Origin: Phoenix dactylifera
Lineage: Eukaryota; Streptophyta; Magnoliopsida; Arecales; Arecaceae
NCBI RefSeq assembly: GCF_009389715.1
Contig: NC_052399.1
Coordinates: 29,645,146-29,709,145 of the forward strand
DNA length: 64,000 nt
Direction: 5' to 3'
Part shown: one piece after another, positions 42,151 to 56,423 of the stretch
How positions within the stretch are numbered: the stretch's first letter is position 1
How the letters are laid out: every line of letters begins with the position of its first letter
Made by a program: the position numbers and the translations under genes
Notes under the pieces: model-generated
The model's input: the letters and a program-made list of their open reading frames with translations, nothing else
Told to the model about the DNA's origin: nothing
The model's database searches: none

Positions 42151-43658
42151 TTCATATTATTTTTATGACTATATCTTTGATATATGCACCTCTATAATTT
42201 ATATTGAGGTTGCTTTCAGCTACTCCATATTGTAAACATTCTTGACCATGGTCGTCAGGTCAGACATGATCTTGTTTTTGCAATCATAGAAGTTGGGTTC
42301 ATGTTGATTCAGATTGAAGTTTGCATATCATGAATTTAGGTCATGAATAAATTAGGTTGCAATATACTGTAACCAACGGTTGCATATCATATTAGCCGAT
42401 TTACATTGCTTTTTCAACATGCTACCACTCTGCTAGCTTTTCTTAAAGATTAAATTTGCCGTACTTCAAAAGGTCGCTAGCCTCGCTTTTTTGATGAGAA
42501 ATGATGCTGCAGTTAGCTAGTATGTACTCTTATCATGTCAGCAAGTTTTAAGCAGGCAGAAACCAATATTAGTTCCGGAGGCGTAGGTTGCATCTCGAGT
42601 CCATATTGCCAACCTTCGTGCGAGGCCAACATCCTAACCACCGAACTATTTGAAGCATGACTTGGACTCAAAAACATTAATAATGGTCTTCCTTGATCAG
42701 TTTGATTGCTTGGTGTTAAACCAAACCAGGCTTCAAGTCTTCAACAATGACTTAGTAAACCTTTGAGAAATTAATCCTGCATCTCTTGTGAGAGGCCATT
42801 GCACTTGTTGGGTACTATTCACTTGTAAAAGAGAAGTAATATGAGGAACTTATTAGCTAGTATTAAAAATAGAGAAAAATAAGAATAGCTCATTTGCTCA
42901 AAATGATTTTTTGTTTTTAAAGATCTCTAGAGGCTAATCGCTATGGCTATGGGTTTTCTTCCTCCAGCAAAGCTTTTAGGGGCTTCAACAATGGCCTAGC
43001 AAGGCTTTGAGTCATTCATCTTATATCCGCATTGCACTTCTTGGGTGCTAGTCACTTGTAAGAGAGAAGAAATACTAGAAAATTATTAGCTCATATTACA
43101 GAGAGAAAATAACAATAGCTCATTCGCTAAAAATATTTTCTTTTTTTTTGAAAAAAAAGCTAGCCCGCGGCTTAGGGGTTGGACAGAGTCAAAGCAGAAT
43201 TGGTAGAAGTGGAAGCCAGTATTCCAAATCGGGCGTTGCCGTTTATGTCAAAGTTAGGATTCAAATTTCAAGGATATTAGACTTTTTTTTTTTGGCTAAA
43301 ATGAATATATCATACATTACGAACACAGATACAGCCAAATTAGCCCCTGCTTCAACCTTTATATGTAATCCTCGGTTCCTCAATGTCCTTAACCTAAATC
43401 GGGATGGATGGGTAAAGAGCAATATTACTATGTATGCAGCGCTGTCCATGCCACTCGTGCATCGCACGTGTCCAGCACTAATGACCCTTAGCGACCCGGG
43501 TGGTCCGCTCGTTCACAGGTGAAAGGGTTGAGCCATCGAACCGCCCGGTTCTGGCCTCAACTCGGCCCTAGCGAAAACCCTATTAATCATCAACCTTAAC
43601 GAAGGGGAGAACTCTACCGAGCCCCCGTCTCCACCGCGTCCCCCTCAAGTTCGCAGCC
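42151..43658. other. Spacer between UMP-CMP kinase and ESF1 genes, repeat-bearing
   Basis: No gene is seen. The span holds a diverged tandem duplication (42731-43150), a T-run at 43283-43295 that may be another retroelement tail, and a GC-rich promoter-proximal part (43430-43658) before the ESF1 start. Confidence 0.5.
42731..43150. repeat. Diverged tandem duplication, about 250-bp offset
   Basis: Copies at about 42731-42922 and 42981-43150 share GGCTTCAACAATGxCxTAG, CATTGCACTTxTTGGGTxCTA, TCACTTGTAAxAGAGAAG and AATAGCTCATTxGCTxAAAAT. A 60-bp non-repeated piece separates them. Confidence 0.85.
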
Positions 43659-46358
43659 ATGGCGTCCACGGCGAACGGTGACAAGAAGAGGAAGAAGGGC
43701 AAGAAGAACAAGGATCTCCAAGAGCGTCCCGAGAACGACGAATTCGAAGGCATCAAGAAAAGGAAGAATAATAAGAAGCAAAGGCTTCAACCGCTGGCGG
43801 AGCCGCTGGCGGAGCCGCCGGCGGCAGCGGTGGCGGTGAGGGAGGTGGAAGATAAGGTCATGGAGAAGCACGGTAAGAAGCAGAACAAGAAGAAGGATAA
43901 GAAGAAGGAGAGGAACCGACAGGATGGTGGCGAACCAGAGAACGCAGGCGATATCTTAGAGGGGAAGAAGAAGAGGAATAGTCTCATCACGGATCCTCGA
44001 TTCTCGTCGGCGCACTTCGATCCGCGGTTCCAACGTATGCCGAAGCGCGAATCGAAGGTCGTCATTGATTCTCGCTTCACCCGGATGTTATCCGACAAGA
44101 ATTTTTCCACGTCCTCCGCGCCTGTCGATAAGAGGGGGAAGGCGAGGAAGGAAAAAGGCGCGAATCCTCTGCTCCATTACTATCTTCACCAAGAGGAAGA
44201 GGGGGAGGAGGAGACGGAGATGAAGGAAGAAGAACCCGATGAGCCGAGGGAGCGGAGCTCCGAGTTGCCGAGGAAAGTGTATAGCAGTGAATCCGGGCCG
44301 GTGGTGTCGGAAGAGGAGGAAGAGGATTTCACTGCCTCAGGAAGTGACGAGAGTACTTCGACTACAGAGGAAGAAGATGATGACGATGATGAAGTAATTC
44401 TTCTTTTGCCTTTTATCTGTTTTAATGCAGCGATGTATCAAATATCTTTTATTTTTCACTTTCTTTCTCATAAAGTTTGTTGCTTCTTGAGTTTAGGAAC
44501 TTGGTTATATTTGTAAAGTTTGCGTTGTTTTCCATTATGTCTTGTAGGATTGCAATGAATTCTTAATATTTTCTCATTTTTTACTTCAAGTTAAGATTTG
44601 TGGTATTTGAGCTCGCATGTTTTCTGGCACTTTGTCTAGTATTCTAGTTTTCAAGTGCTTTGATCCATTCCCAAGATTTTAAAATTAAAACTGTTGTTTT
44701 CACCAATTGATTTCTTGAAATGTTTGTACCTTTTGTTTGGCTGCTATACATTTTTGGTTTAATTATTTGCGTCTCAAGTGTGAAGTCCTTTTCCTTTTTG
44801 TTGGTTCAGTTCAATGTTTCATATGCGATCATTATGATTTGTCTTATTATATATTAGCTGCATATTTCTTTCCTCAAAAGAACTAAATAGTATGAGCATT
44901 TCTTGATACTTGGCTTTCACAAAAGCCCAATGCTTCCCCCTCCACAGGGATCTGATGGTGCAAATGCCTCACTTGACAATCTTTGTTTGCAGTACTCAGT
45001 CAATAGTGATATTTGCCGATATTTGATGGCTGACCATAAGGATACACCAATGACAGACAAAGCGACTTACAGACTTGCAATTGTTAATATGGACTGGGAT
45101 CATATTAAGGTATGTGAGCATATCCTATATTGATGGAGTGCTTCTCCTTTTTTTTTAATGCAAACTGCAATGATGCTGTTCTCACTGCCAAAAAAATCTC
45201 CAAAGAACTGTGTTCAGTTTATTGTTGATGTATACTTGTATTCTACATGTTTTACTTAAATTTACAATTTTATGCTTGTTCGGGTGCCTTCTGAGAAATT
45301 ATGTAGTAAATCTCGATGTTCAGATTTATAGCATGCAGTACATTATCCTTTTTCGTGGCTATATTTCTATGTTCCATTATAGAACACTTTAAAAGATGGG
45401 GTGGGGTCTATCATATAAAATTACACAGAATGTTTCTTGATATGAACGGATTTTTCAAAGTATAAAACAACTTCTTTGAAGTAGAATCATATCATGAAAT
45501 GTTGGAATGATTCTGCATATTGCAGAATGTTACCTTCAAGTTCAACCCATCAAAAGTTTCATGCAAATATGTTTTCTTATCTTCAGTTTATGCTGATATT
45601 TTATTATTTCTAGGTTAGTTTTACTTTCTACATGTTCTAGACTTGGATGAGTCTAATAAGGCCAAATGTTCTGACTCTATTTTGTTTTTCTATGGGTCCT
45701 TAAAATTTCCTTAATGTATTTTAAAAATGATAGCAGTTATTGCTTAAGAAATTGTCATTTTTTTTGCATATGTAAGACCTTGACTATTCTTAACTAATAA
45801 GTTGAGCACTTTCACTACCACTGTCATATTTTGTTCTCTATGCTCTTCTCCTACTTCAGCTATGCTGTGCTATTCAACTTGATCTGGGAAATGGTGCTTC
45901 AGGTCAATTTTTATGTGGCTAGCAGTTTCTTATTTAAGCTAATATCTTGCTGATTTTTTTTTTTTTTGTTAGATATAAGCTGAATTTTCTTTCCTCTGTC
46001 TACAGGCTGTTGATCTTTATGTGGTGATGAGTTCATGTCTCCCAAAAGGCGGGCAAGTTTTATCAGTGGCTGTCTACCCATCTGAATTTGGAGTTAAATG
46101 CATGGAAATTGAAGCAGTTCATGGACCATCGGGATTGCTTGATGGCAACGAAGAGCACAGTGATGATGATTCAGATATTTACAATGAAAAATTGCGGACT
46201 TATGAGTTGAACAAACTAAGGTGATTGGCCAAGAGAAACTTATTTTTAATCCTACATTAGTGCTGTTAATTTGAAGATACTAGCATTGAGCGTGCAATTC
46301 AAATGAGGTGGGATATCAATGGCTGTGTCCGTGTGCCTTCTGGAATTACTATTATTAC

Positions 46359-46394
<36 letters not shown>

Positions 46395-49300
46395 CTCTCA
46401 GATTATAGTTTCTAGATGCTGCATACACACATACGCACAGACATACATAATGTAAGAAACAAATTGAAGCTTTACCATAATTAATTTTACATAAACATGG
46501 TCGCACTCATCTGGTAATAATTGTGTCAAACCTTCTCATAAAACTTCTTGAAATCCTATAGGCCTTAAATAGGCTGATCTTGCTGTAGCATTTCCATATC
46601 AAAAGCATAAAGAAATTAGAGTGGAGAACGGAGGGTGTATGTTCTTTTTTCTTTTAGTAAAGATGAAACCTTTTTTTCTTACTAAACTTCGATGCAAGCC
46701 ATTTGATAATAATGAGTTGACCCTTTTCCAAGACAACTTGAAATCTTTAGGTTTCATATAGGCCAATCCACAGTGTAATTTGTATTCATAAAATATAAAA
46801 AGTGGATCTATTAGAGAGTCCAACAGACTCTCCTCTCTTTTCTGGATGAGCTCCCAGTGAATGCATTCCTTCCTTTTTTATAATTCCGATAGAGTCTCCT
46901 CTGAAATATAAAAAAAGAATACTGAGAGACAAACGGACAGCCAAGATGGTTATGAAGGTACTTTTCTAATACATAAAAGTGGAGCCGAATGCTCTAGGTG
47001 GAGTCGAACCCTGAGCATTCACATTATATTAATAGATAGTGTTCTAGAAATTTGTCATCAGCTTGTATGGAATTTATTCTGAACATGCTATCACCACTTG
47101 GCCTCCTTCTGCATTTATACAGTTTTGCTTGTACTAGAAACCCTATTTAACACCTTCTGGCTTTTCCAAATTCACCTTATCTTTATGTGTATGTCTGGAA
47201 GTTTGTTTCATTGGCTACCGTGGATCGATTTTAACATCACTAATTTTATTTATTATACTAAATGACTAATGCTTGAGTAGATTTTTCATTTTCACCAGCT
47301 TAAACCTTTTTATCAGCCATCTGTAAGAAAATGATTTAGTATAGCTGATTTTTCTTCTTATGATTCTTAAGAAAAATTTCTTCCTCATTTTCTTTCCTTT
47401 TCTAACATCTTTCAGGTATTATTATGCTGTTGTGGTATGTGATTCAAGTGCAACTGCAGATCATATATATACAACTCTTGATGGTACCGAGTTTTTAAAA
47501 ACATCGAATGTGTTTGATTTGCAATTCATTCCTGACACTATGGAGTTCAAACATCCTCCTCATGACATCACAACAGAGGTACTCATTTGAACACGATGAT
47601 GCTATTTGGACTGTTTTAATCTGATAACAAACTGATAAAGAAACAAAGGAGGAATTATAGCTTTCACAGCAGAAAAAAGAGGGTACCATTATCCTTTGTT
47701 TTATCTAGGTGAAACAGGTCTTCTGTTTCTCAACTCCTTGCTTGCTTCTTTTGGCTGTACGGTACATTAAAGGTTTTTTTTGTTTGTTGTGGTTAAATAC
47801 TGATATTAGAGACCATCGTATTGTTTTAAAATGATGAACAATGTGTTCTGTGATAAAAAGGAGGACAATGAAGGAAAAATTAGGTTAACTACAATAGTGG
47901 TTATAAAATCACTTTAAGCTGCTCAAGAAAAAGTCTCTCCAGAAATTCCTATAATCTCCTGTAATGGGGTTTTTTATTTATTTGTACATAGTTTAAATAA
48001 CTGCTCAAGTTGCAAGCTACCTCCAACATTTCATTGTACTTATATTGGTTGTATTTTCAAATTTACCAGATTATGAACTCGCGACTTTCCGTTATTGCAG
48101 GCAAAAATTACTCCAAATTCACTACATTAAAAATTGCCTTTTGAATGACATCTAAACAATTATGCTGACAAAACAATAATAAATCATCAGAAGGACCTGG
48201 TGAATGCACTGCAATTACATCTCTTGTGTAAGGATGGGAGTCAAGGGATGAGCTTGAAACTGGTAGTTCCATGCTGATCAACAATACCTCAAATGGATGT
48301 AAAACGTGTTCCAATAAATGGCTCCATGTTGTCCGAAAAAGAGATTTTCTTTGTACTTGGTATTAAATACTAGCCACTGCTACTTCCTACATGTCGACTG
48401 AATGCTTCTTGTCACAATGTTAGGGCATTGTATTTCAGTTTCTACACATGAACCGCATGCTTGTGCTCCAGGCAAACCAACACCCACCCAGCCATGCATG
48501 TGAACCAACTTTTGCTGAGGTCAGATTAAGTTATCGCTGGTGGAGTACTTTAAACAAAAATGGTCTATAAAAGAAAATGTCATAGTTCACAGGCAGAGGT
48601 TATTATCTTGCAGGGAGTTGTCTAGCTGAGATTATAATCAGTTGATTCTTTTCTGCACTTTTTCCCTACTTTGTTCACAAGCAACAAATTTGGTGACATT
48701 TGGAAATGCTTAACTTTGCCACTGATTTAGTGACCATGAACAAATGCATATGTTGTTACTAATGTTTTGTATTTAGTTGATCTTGCACACAAAAGATGTC
48801 AAGGACCTTAAACATATGCCTACTTTGCTACTATTTTGATGACAATGAACTAATTATTTTTGTGATACATATATTTTGATAATTTTACTTTTATATGACT
48901 TTTAGCAAATACAGATTTATTTTTCCCTCCATTTCAGGTGCCCACTAGCTACAAGGAACCAGACTTCCATACTCGCGCTTTGCAGCACAGCAAAGTTAAA
49001 CTAAGCTGGGAAGAAGATGAACCAGATCGCACGAAAATCTTAAGACGGAAATTCAATCCCAACCAGGTCCGTGATGTCACTTTATGTCAACTTTGGTACC
49101 TAGTATGATCATAAATAGTGTGTTCAAGCATGTGATTTTTTTTTAGGTGCCAGCTTATTATGTAGATATGTGAAAATGTTTATGGGCTCCTTGGCTATTT
49201 TTTTTTTTTTGTTTTCTGTAAGATAATAAGATGTTGTGCTTACAACTTTCATATAAATGGAAGGGATGCAAATTTCTGATAATATATGCAGTATTTTCAT

Positions 49301-52166
49301 TTAAATACCTTTATATATGATCATGAATTGGTAACCCTAGGGTTTTATGCGTGACATATCATGTGTAGTCTTTGTTGGTCATGACTTTCTGACACACACA
49401 CACTCTCTCTCTGGAATATTCCAATTGGCTTGAAAAAGAAAGACTTCCATGAGGGGACTGAAGAAGCTGTTTTTGCTGATGATAAACATAAGACGTTTGA
49501 TCCTACATATAGTTTTCTTTATTTTGAGGACATGGGGCACTATTAAGAGGAAGTTTACCTTACCTTTAAGAGTTGTGTAGGGAAAGATGATTGATTTCTT
49601 AGAAGGAGCAAGGCAAGGGTTTCTGTTTGCTAGTTAGTTCACGGAAACATATGTTTGAATGGAACTTTTTGCATTTACCTATAGATACTTGGGTGCTTCA
49701 GTTTCTCTCTGAATGCTCTGCATGTGTTAACTCTTGCTGGAGCTGTCCCTATTTTTCTGTAGTTGTGAATGATTGTGTAGATTATTTGAAAGTTCTCATG
49801 GTTTAAGGCAAGGTTTCTGCATTTCTCAACATCGTTACTCATTATTGTGTGGCTTATAGCAGGTTCCTTGAGAAGGTGTAGTACCTTAGATGAAGTTATT
49901 TTGTTATGGTAATAAATAGGCTCAAGTTCTCACATTTTTCTGGATAGCTTTCTTATTCTCAATGAGAACAAAAGGCAGATCGATGAAGATCTCTAGCATT
50001 GTTTCTCATAGTTTTATAAGCAGTCTTTTGGAGAAGGGTGAATATCAGGGACAGGTTAGTTCAGGCCTTCTTTGAATTTTCTGGCTATATCCCTCTCTTT
50101 GCAGTGTCTATGCCTTCTGCTGGGAACCTCATCTTCACCTTATAGTTGAAGTGATCTCATTGCCAAGAAAAATACTCTTTTAAGTCCACTATTCAACTCT
50201 TCTGACGCACTATATGTCTCTTATCGGAATAGAGAGAATCTGTAAGGGTATCGGATTCATATAGGATATTTTTAGTGGGCATCTAAACAAGGTCTACAAA
50301 CAACTAGTGAATTGGGAAAGTGTTTGACTGCAATCTAATAATGGTGGAAGCTTAAACCTTCGTAGGTAATAGACTCGCAGCTGTTGTTTTCTCTCTAATG
50401 TCATTTTTCTTGCAAGGGAAATTGCCTGAAAAACTTCATTTTCTAGAAAATCTATTTTTCTATTAGTTTGTTTTAACTGAAAATTGACAAATTTGTAAAG
50501 ACCGTTTCTAGGTTTTTTAAAATTTTTTCCTTTCCGATGGATTTCCTTGCAACCAAACATACATCTACATAGATTTGGAGTTTCGGGAGAAATATAAACT
50601 GTCTATGTTGATCCAAGGAAAGTATGGCGAGGATAAGGGATGACTAGTCATTGTACAATATTAAAGACACCTCATTTCCACCTTTTCGAAGAACTACATA
50701 AGCCTGAATCAGGATCCATTGTGGAAGTGCTGATTTGGGTGCAAAAGCAAGAAACTATGCTGAAAAAGATTCTAGGATGTGCAAGCACTTAGGGAGTGTT
50801 TGTGTGACATATTATTAAAAATGATTAAATTGCATACACACATATCTTCAAGTATCAAGAAAACAAAATTTTATAAGCTTAGTTCAATGTTAACAAAAAG
50901 ATTTTTTTCCCTTGGCTTCATGATTGATAGCATAGGTACTATTTTAAGTATTGTCTTCATCTTTTCACCTGACATTGATACTATGTTCACCTGATTTTTC
51001 TTCTATGCTAACACTAGTCTTTTCTGTATCTCCTAAAGCTAGATGAGTTGAATGAGTATTTGGCATCCAGTGGAGACAGTGATGAAGGTGATGACAATGA
51101 TGGAGAAAATGGTTTTGAGAGTGATGATGCAGCAGATTTGCCCAATGGTGAAGGGAAAAGGCGCATATCGAGAGAAAAATTACGAGCTCTTTTACAGTCT
51201 GGAGATGATTCTGATGCAGATCATAATGATGACAAGGACATGGAGATCACTTTTAACACCGAGCTTGAGGATTTGAGCAAGCGGGTTCTTGAGAAAAAGG
51301 ATAAGAAGTCTGAAACAGTCTGGGAAGCAGTTCTCAGAAAAAGAAGTGAGAAGAAGAAAGCAAGGAAGAGGAGGTCCCAGTATTCCTCAGAGGACGATAG
51401 TAGTGATTATGATGTCCAAGAACCACCTGACCAACCTGATGATTTCTTTGCTGAAGAACCCTCAGCCACTGATACCAAAGTTAGCAAGAAGAACGGCAAG
51501 GAGTTGTTGAAAACTAAGGTTAAAGGTAACAGGAAAGTGCGAGATCCATCTCCAGAGATGGAGAAGGAACAAGAGGCAAGTATAGCAGAGTTGGAACTAT
51601 TGCTTGCCGATGACCAGGGTGCAGAACATGGTCCCAAAGGCTATAACTTGAAACCTAAAAAGGTTAAGGGGAAGAAGGGGAAGGAAAAGCCTTCTGATGA
51701 CAATCTCCCTGATGTAAATATTGCTGATGATCCAAGGTTCTCTGCCCTCTTTACATCTCATCACTTAGCCTTGGACCCAACAGATCCACAGTTCAAGAGG
51801 TATTTACATGGCTAATTGCACTCATGAATAAAGTTTGCTGGCCATTTAGACTAAACATTTTGCCGAACATATATCTATAGAAAAACATTTTGTTGAAATT
51901 TTGTGTGTTTGCGGTATCACAGGAGTGCAGCCTATATTCGTCAGCGACAACGGAAACAGCAATCTGGCGCTGGGGAGGAAGCAATAACGGAAGAAACTGC
52001 AAATTCCTCTGAACAAGTTCCATCTGATGATAGAGTTCCAGCTAAAGATGATTCCTGGGATCCTACCGGAGCATCATTGGAGAGAGAGAAAAACGAGTTC
52101 TCCTCCACAGTCTGGTCACTTAAAAGAAACTTGAGCACACTAAAGAATAAATCCAAGGGTAGATGA
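43659..52166 (+). CDS. ESF1: ESF1-type pre-rRNA processing protein, 802 residues, 7 exons
   Basis: ESF1 is a nucleolar factor of the small-subunit processome, needed for 18S rRNA maturation. Exons: 43659-44393, 44948-45109, 46006-46220, 47416-47578, 48938-49066, 51039-51799, 51923-52166 (2409 nt, frame kept). The N-terminus is highly basic (KKRKKGKKNKD and similar), with DPRFSSAHFDPRF at residues 112-124 and DSRF at 137-140. An acidic EEE/DDDDDE tract follows. The central domain carries LAIVNMDWDHIKAVDLYVVM and LSVAVYPSEFG. After a second charged region, NIADDPRFSALFTSHHLALD (about 700-720) is the NUC153 motif near the C-terminus. Length is between yeast and human ESF1. The ATG lies in a good context (GCAGCCATGGCG). 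All six introns are GT-AG. Confidence 0.94.
46346..46392. repeat. (ATT)n microsatellite
   Basis: About 15 ATT units with one early ACT interruption, within intron 3 of the ESF1 gene. Confidence 0.97.
49067..51038. other. Intron 5 of the ESF1 gene (2.0 kb)
   Basis: AT-rich, with no exon-like open frame joined by splice signals. A short CA/CT run sits at 49391-49411. Nothing else recognised. Confidence 0.6.
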
Positions 52167-53281
52167 TGTTTGCTGCTCTGCCCCTTCTGGAGAATTGTGA
52201 AGACTGATAAAATTTTGGAGCTTAAATATTATGTCTTTTAGTTTATGAGAGACATTATAAGAATCGAGGAAAATTAGAGCAGTATTTTACTGGATATCGA
52301 AAATTTGTTTTTTACCCTTGCGAGATGCTCAGAAGCTATTTATTAACGGAAACTGCTGTTTGCAATAGATGCATGTAAAACTAGCGCAAGTGATTCCAAA
52401 TTCTCATTCCTCTGAGTTAAGAATATAATCTTTGAGGATATCGATGATTATTAAGTAATTAGCAAATTTCTCTTTCTACTATTCACAATCTTTGCGCTGC
52501 AGGGTGGGATGAAGTTTCTGCAAAGCCTATGATTTCTCATTGAACGGAGACAGGGTAGTTCTCTCTGTTGTCAACTTATTATTTTTTTTATCTTTTGGTG
52601 TTTTTTTTTCCTGTTTTTTGGTGTTTTTTTTTATCATGATGTAAGATGCCCCAGGTGGCTTATTTTTCTCATCTACTTGAACTCCCACATGCAATGAGAA
52701 CGTTAATCCTGAGTGGCATCCCCACGTAATAACGTGAGCACATGCAAATGACTTTGGTTCTTTAGCATCACGCCAAAAACATCTTCCGTGCGGAGAATCC
52801 TTTTGCCGGGTCCAACTAATATTTTCCTCCCCATTTTCCTGGTTATTACTTGAGTGGGCCCACGCTGTTCGCCGGCCATCTCGATGGGTCCAAGTAAGCC
52901 CATTCATCCATGCCGACGCTCACAGATCACGTGTTACAGTCTTTCCAAGTGGGCCCCAATCACCGGCCTCCCGACCGAAAAGGTCACAGTTCGCTTCTGT
53001 TGGTCCCCCCTGATCACGGCCTTGATTTTTCCACTTCCGCCTTGGTGTTTGCCTCACCTGAAAGTTCGGTTTAGTTAAAACTCCTTGAAAAGGGCTCCGC
53101 CAGCATATCTTCACGGATGCGCGTAATCAAATCTTTATGCGCGGAAATAAAGTAGTTTTCGTAACGCCCGATTTCTTTTCCAGTATTTGGTTATGTGATT
53201 GTTTATTGATATTAGTTCCTATTTTTGTTAAAAAAAAAAAAGGTGTGATGCTGGGCATATCATGGAGCGGCGGCACAACAA
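52167..53281. other. ESF1 3'UTR and downstream spacer
   Basis: The 3'UTR probably ends within the first few hundred bases. The part 52690-53110 is richer in G and C than its surroundings and open in several frames, but none resembles a known protein. A T-rich stretch lies at 52580-52632. Confidence 0.4.
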
Positions 53282-53580
53282 AAACTTTTTTTTTTTTTTT
53301 TTTTGATATAACGGCTGCTTACATTGCTCTAGCATGAATACAACGAGTAGAAAGAGAAGGCGTAAGAGTCGAGGGGTGGCTATAAAATATGTCCAAAGGA
53401 TCTCTTCCGAGTAGTGAGTATCGAAGGAGGTGATCCAGTTTGCGTCTCTATTTGCCTTTCAATAAATATGAGCAGTCTGAAATGAGCCACAATCTTTCGC
53501 CATCTTCTGGATATTTTTAAGCGGTGGGTGACCATCACCCAGCCGGTGAAAACTCTATGTCATTGAGCTCAATTGAAATA
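53282..53580 (-). mobile_element. LINE 3' end (RNase H C-terminus and A-tail), second L1-like family
   Basis: The T-run at 53285-53303 is the minus-strand A-tail. Upstream on that strand one frame reads CGSFQTAHIY, stop, KANRDANWITSF, recalling the final RNase H stretch of plant LINEs (usual form: AHIYREANRAADWIASY), then LWTYF. Its pre-tail sequence GCCGTTATATC matches the fragment at 22855 rather than the LINEs at 818 and 30700. Only about 300 bp remain. Confidence 0.6.
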
Positions 53581-53987
53581 GATTTTTAGCTAGTGAAAGG
53601 GAAGACATTATATTACTCTAAAGTAGAAACAACCATGAGCATATACATATAAAAATTCCAAGAAGGCAGTAGGAAAGTGAATATGGAACTCTTATAAAAT
53701 AGAATTGGAGCGGCGAGCTCAAAGAAGGTTTCTTCTTCCAGCCACTCTAGCTTCTTAACTTTCTTTTTATTTTTTTAATATTTTCATAATACAAAAAGGC
53801 TCGAGTCCAATTGCAAAATGAGGGACGCAGGTGCCCATTCCCAATTGAATTGGACATTTGGAATTTGTTGGACTACAGTTTGAAAGCTTTTTTACATTCT
53901 CTGAGAAGAAAATACTTTGCAGAACTTTTCTTGTTTGCAAAAGTAACTTTTTCATATTAGAGGGTTAATCTTTGCTGATTTCACTTC

Positions 53988-54009
53988 TATATATATATAT
54001 ATATATATA
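53988..54009. repeat. (TA)n microsatellite
   Basis: Eleven uninterrupted TA units, about 0.25 kb upstream of the presumed leader of the FAP2-like gene. Confidence 0.97.
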
Positions 54010-54239
54010 ATCATGGCTTTATCATCAACATAGAGTAAATATCATTACATATTGTAAAGTTATTCTTTTACATTATAGATAAGGTCAAAGTATAAACAGA
54101 GTTTCCACTAGGTAGAATAACTAAACCATATTCAAAGACTATTATAGCTATAATTATTATTCTTCCGCACAGAAATCTTTATGAGGTTGTCCCCAGGAGA
54201 CACGCAAGTCACCTCCAAGTCCAAAAAGGAGGCAAACAG

Positions 54240-56356
54240 TGAGAGACCTTTCCACCGAACGCCTTCTGTTTCATTCACAACGCGTTCTCGTCCTCCGTGA
54301 ACGTATAAGCGAGAGAAGATTCCTTTCTTTTCGCCTCGCCGCTCGTTCCTGCGTCCCCCTCGCCCTTCGCACCACCTTCGAACCAAAACGCCAAGAAGGA
54401 AGGAAGGAACAAACGAGCGAAACCCTAGCTTTCTCCTCCTCGATTTTCTTTCTTTCTTTCTTTTTCCCCCTCCCAATTCTCTGCTCGATCTGTTCCGTTG
54501 GCTTCAGCTGCTGTTGATGCCCGGGGCTTCTTGATCTCGTGGTGAGGATCTGTTAGCACCCCGTTCCGTTCCCAGGTTTAACTCCTCGATTCATCTCCTC
54601 CTCCTCTTCTTTTCTTTTGATTTTGTTTTTCGTTGATAATGGGTGAGAAGATGTGATTTGAGACTAATGCGGTGTGGGCCGCGCTTTGATTTGGTTTCTT
54701 GGATTAGATGGGGATTGTTTGAAATGTTAATAGGAAGATCCAGGGATTTGAGATTGATGTTGGTTATGTTTCAAGTGCTTACAGGTCTTATTGCGTGCTG
54801 ACATGTTTTGTGATGAATCTAATGCTTATGAGATGGATGAAATGCCTGTTTGGTTGCTTAAGGGTACCATCAAGAACATTGTTGATTTTGTTTTTATTAT
54901 GAATTTGTTGTCCAACGTGGCAATTCATAATCTAGGTTGTCCTTGTGTTTGGGTGATTCAACATTGTAATGCCAAAACGTGAACTTTTTTAATGACCATC
55001 TTCAGAAGGCATTTTTGACATCTTAACAATTTGATATGTGAATCTTCTAGCAGAAATCTTGTTTATAATGTCATTTATGTTCATAAAGATGCCACTTTGG
55101 CATGACTTATTTGTTAAATATACACTCTTCTGTATGCAAAATCATTAAATATGATTCTCAAAGAGTTATCATCACTTTCCACAAGGAAAAAAAAGTAAAG
55201 AGTGATATGGTATCCAATTGCTGTTGACACCATTGCTATGGGTGATATCTTGCCATTACTCCTGGTCTCCAATAATAAACTTACTTTGTGATTTTGTACT
55301 AAAGGATCCAGGACATTGTCACAATCATCTTGGTACGGAAGCAACTTGATTTTCAAAATGTTAAACAAGTTATGACAGGGAGATATTCCTTATAGGCTGG
55401 CATTCTCAGTCGCAACTCAGTTGACCTGCTTGTTGATTCTTATTTAAGCTTATGCTCATGATTTTTTACTATTTAAGGTTTCACTCTTTGTTATATTATA
55501 GCTGGACTTCTGTAATATCTGACACATGACAGGAGGGTAAAATTGCAGCAATGATGTACAGTCGGTGAATGATTGTGTCTAAGGGCAACAACCTTATGGC
55601 GTATAAGGCATTCTGTGGCTGCATTATATGTGTGAAGAAAGGCAATGGGAATCTACAACCATCAAATACTCCATATTATATGCTTTCCTTCTCCATCCTA
55701 TATGTATTGGCATTTTATGTTAATTTTCTATCATATCTTAGAACTCATTGGAGACATGATGGTTGACAGCTTCCCCGAAAGCCAGGACTTAATGGCAACA
55801 AAAAAAAGATGGATCCACCATTCTTGCTTAAAAACCTAACAAACAACAATTATGTTGAACAGGTTAAAAAATTTATTAAATTATAATCGAGTGAAGATAC
55901 TTGGGGAGTCTTCTGTTCTGGAAAGAATTGTAAGGGTGCGTACCATGATACCGGAATCTCATAAAATATTTATTGTCATTATAGTCTGCTGCCATAGTCT
56001 CAACATTTAGTTGTGTAAGTTTGGTGTACATCATGCATACATGATCCAACTACTTGGAGGCGAAGAATAATCTCTACTTAGTTTAGAGTACATTTCTTCC
56101 TCTCTCTAAATTATATATTTAACTGCATCTGCATCTTTATTATTTACATTTTCATCTGACTGGTGCATCAGCTGTTTTCTCCATTCATTTTCACATCATG
56201 GATCCTTACTTCTTATGGCACAATACCGTCAAATACAAATGCTTTAAGATTTTTGCTTCTGTTTTGTTGTTCCTTTTGGCATGGAATTTTGCTAACAAGT
56301 TAATAACTGCACTGACCTTTAATATTTTCAAACCCTCATTTTTTTTTCTTCCACAG
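54240..56356 (+). other. Leader exon and first intron region of the FAP2-like gene
   Basis: A GC-richer, CT-rich block at 54240-54575 looks like a plant 5'UTR, including GAAACCCTAGCTTTCTCCTCC and TTTCTTTCTTTC. It ends at a possible donor CCCAG|GTTTAAC (54575/54576); an alternative is GTG|GTGAGG at 54541. The coding exon begins after TTCCACAG at 56356. The 1.8 kb between holds short open frames with no family resemblance, so I treat it as intron. Confidence 0.5.
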
Positions 56357-56423
56357 GAATACTCTAGGGTTCTTCCGAGCAGAAGCTTTCTGTTCATTGT
56401 GTTCCTTAGCATCATATTTTAAC

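Noticed and set aside
46252-46506. Minus-strand frame with an asparagine run
   Set aside because: The run is the ATT microsatellite read in reverse.
54132-54517. Overlapping open frames on both strands near 54.3 kb
   Set aside because: The region looks like a CT-rich 5'UTR of the FAP2-like gene; neither frame resembles a protein family.
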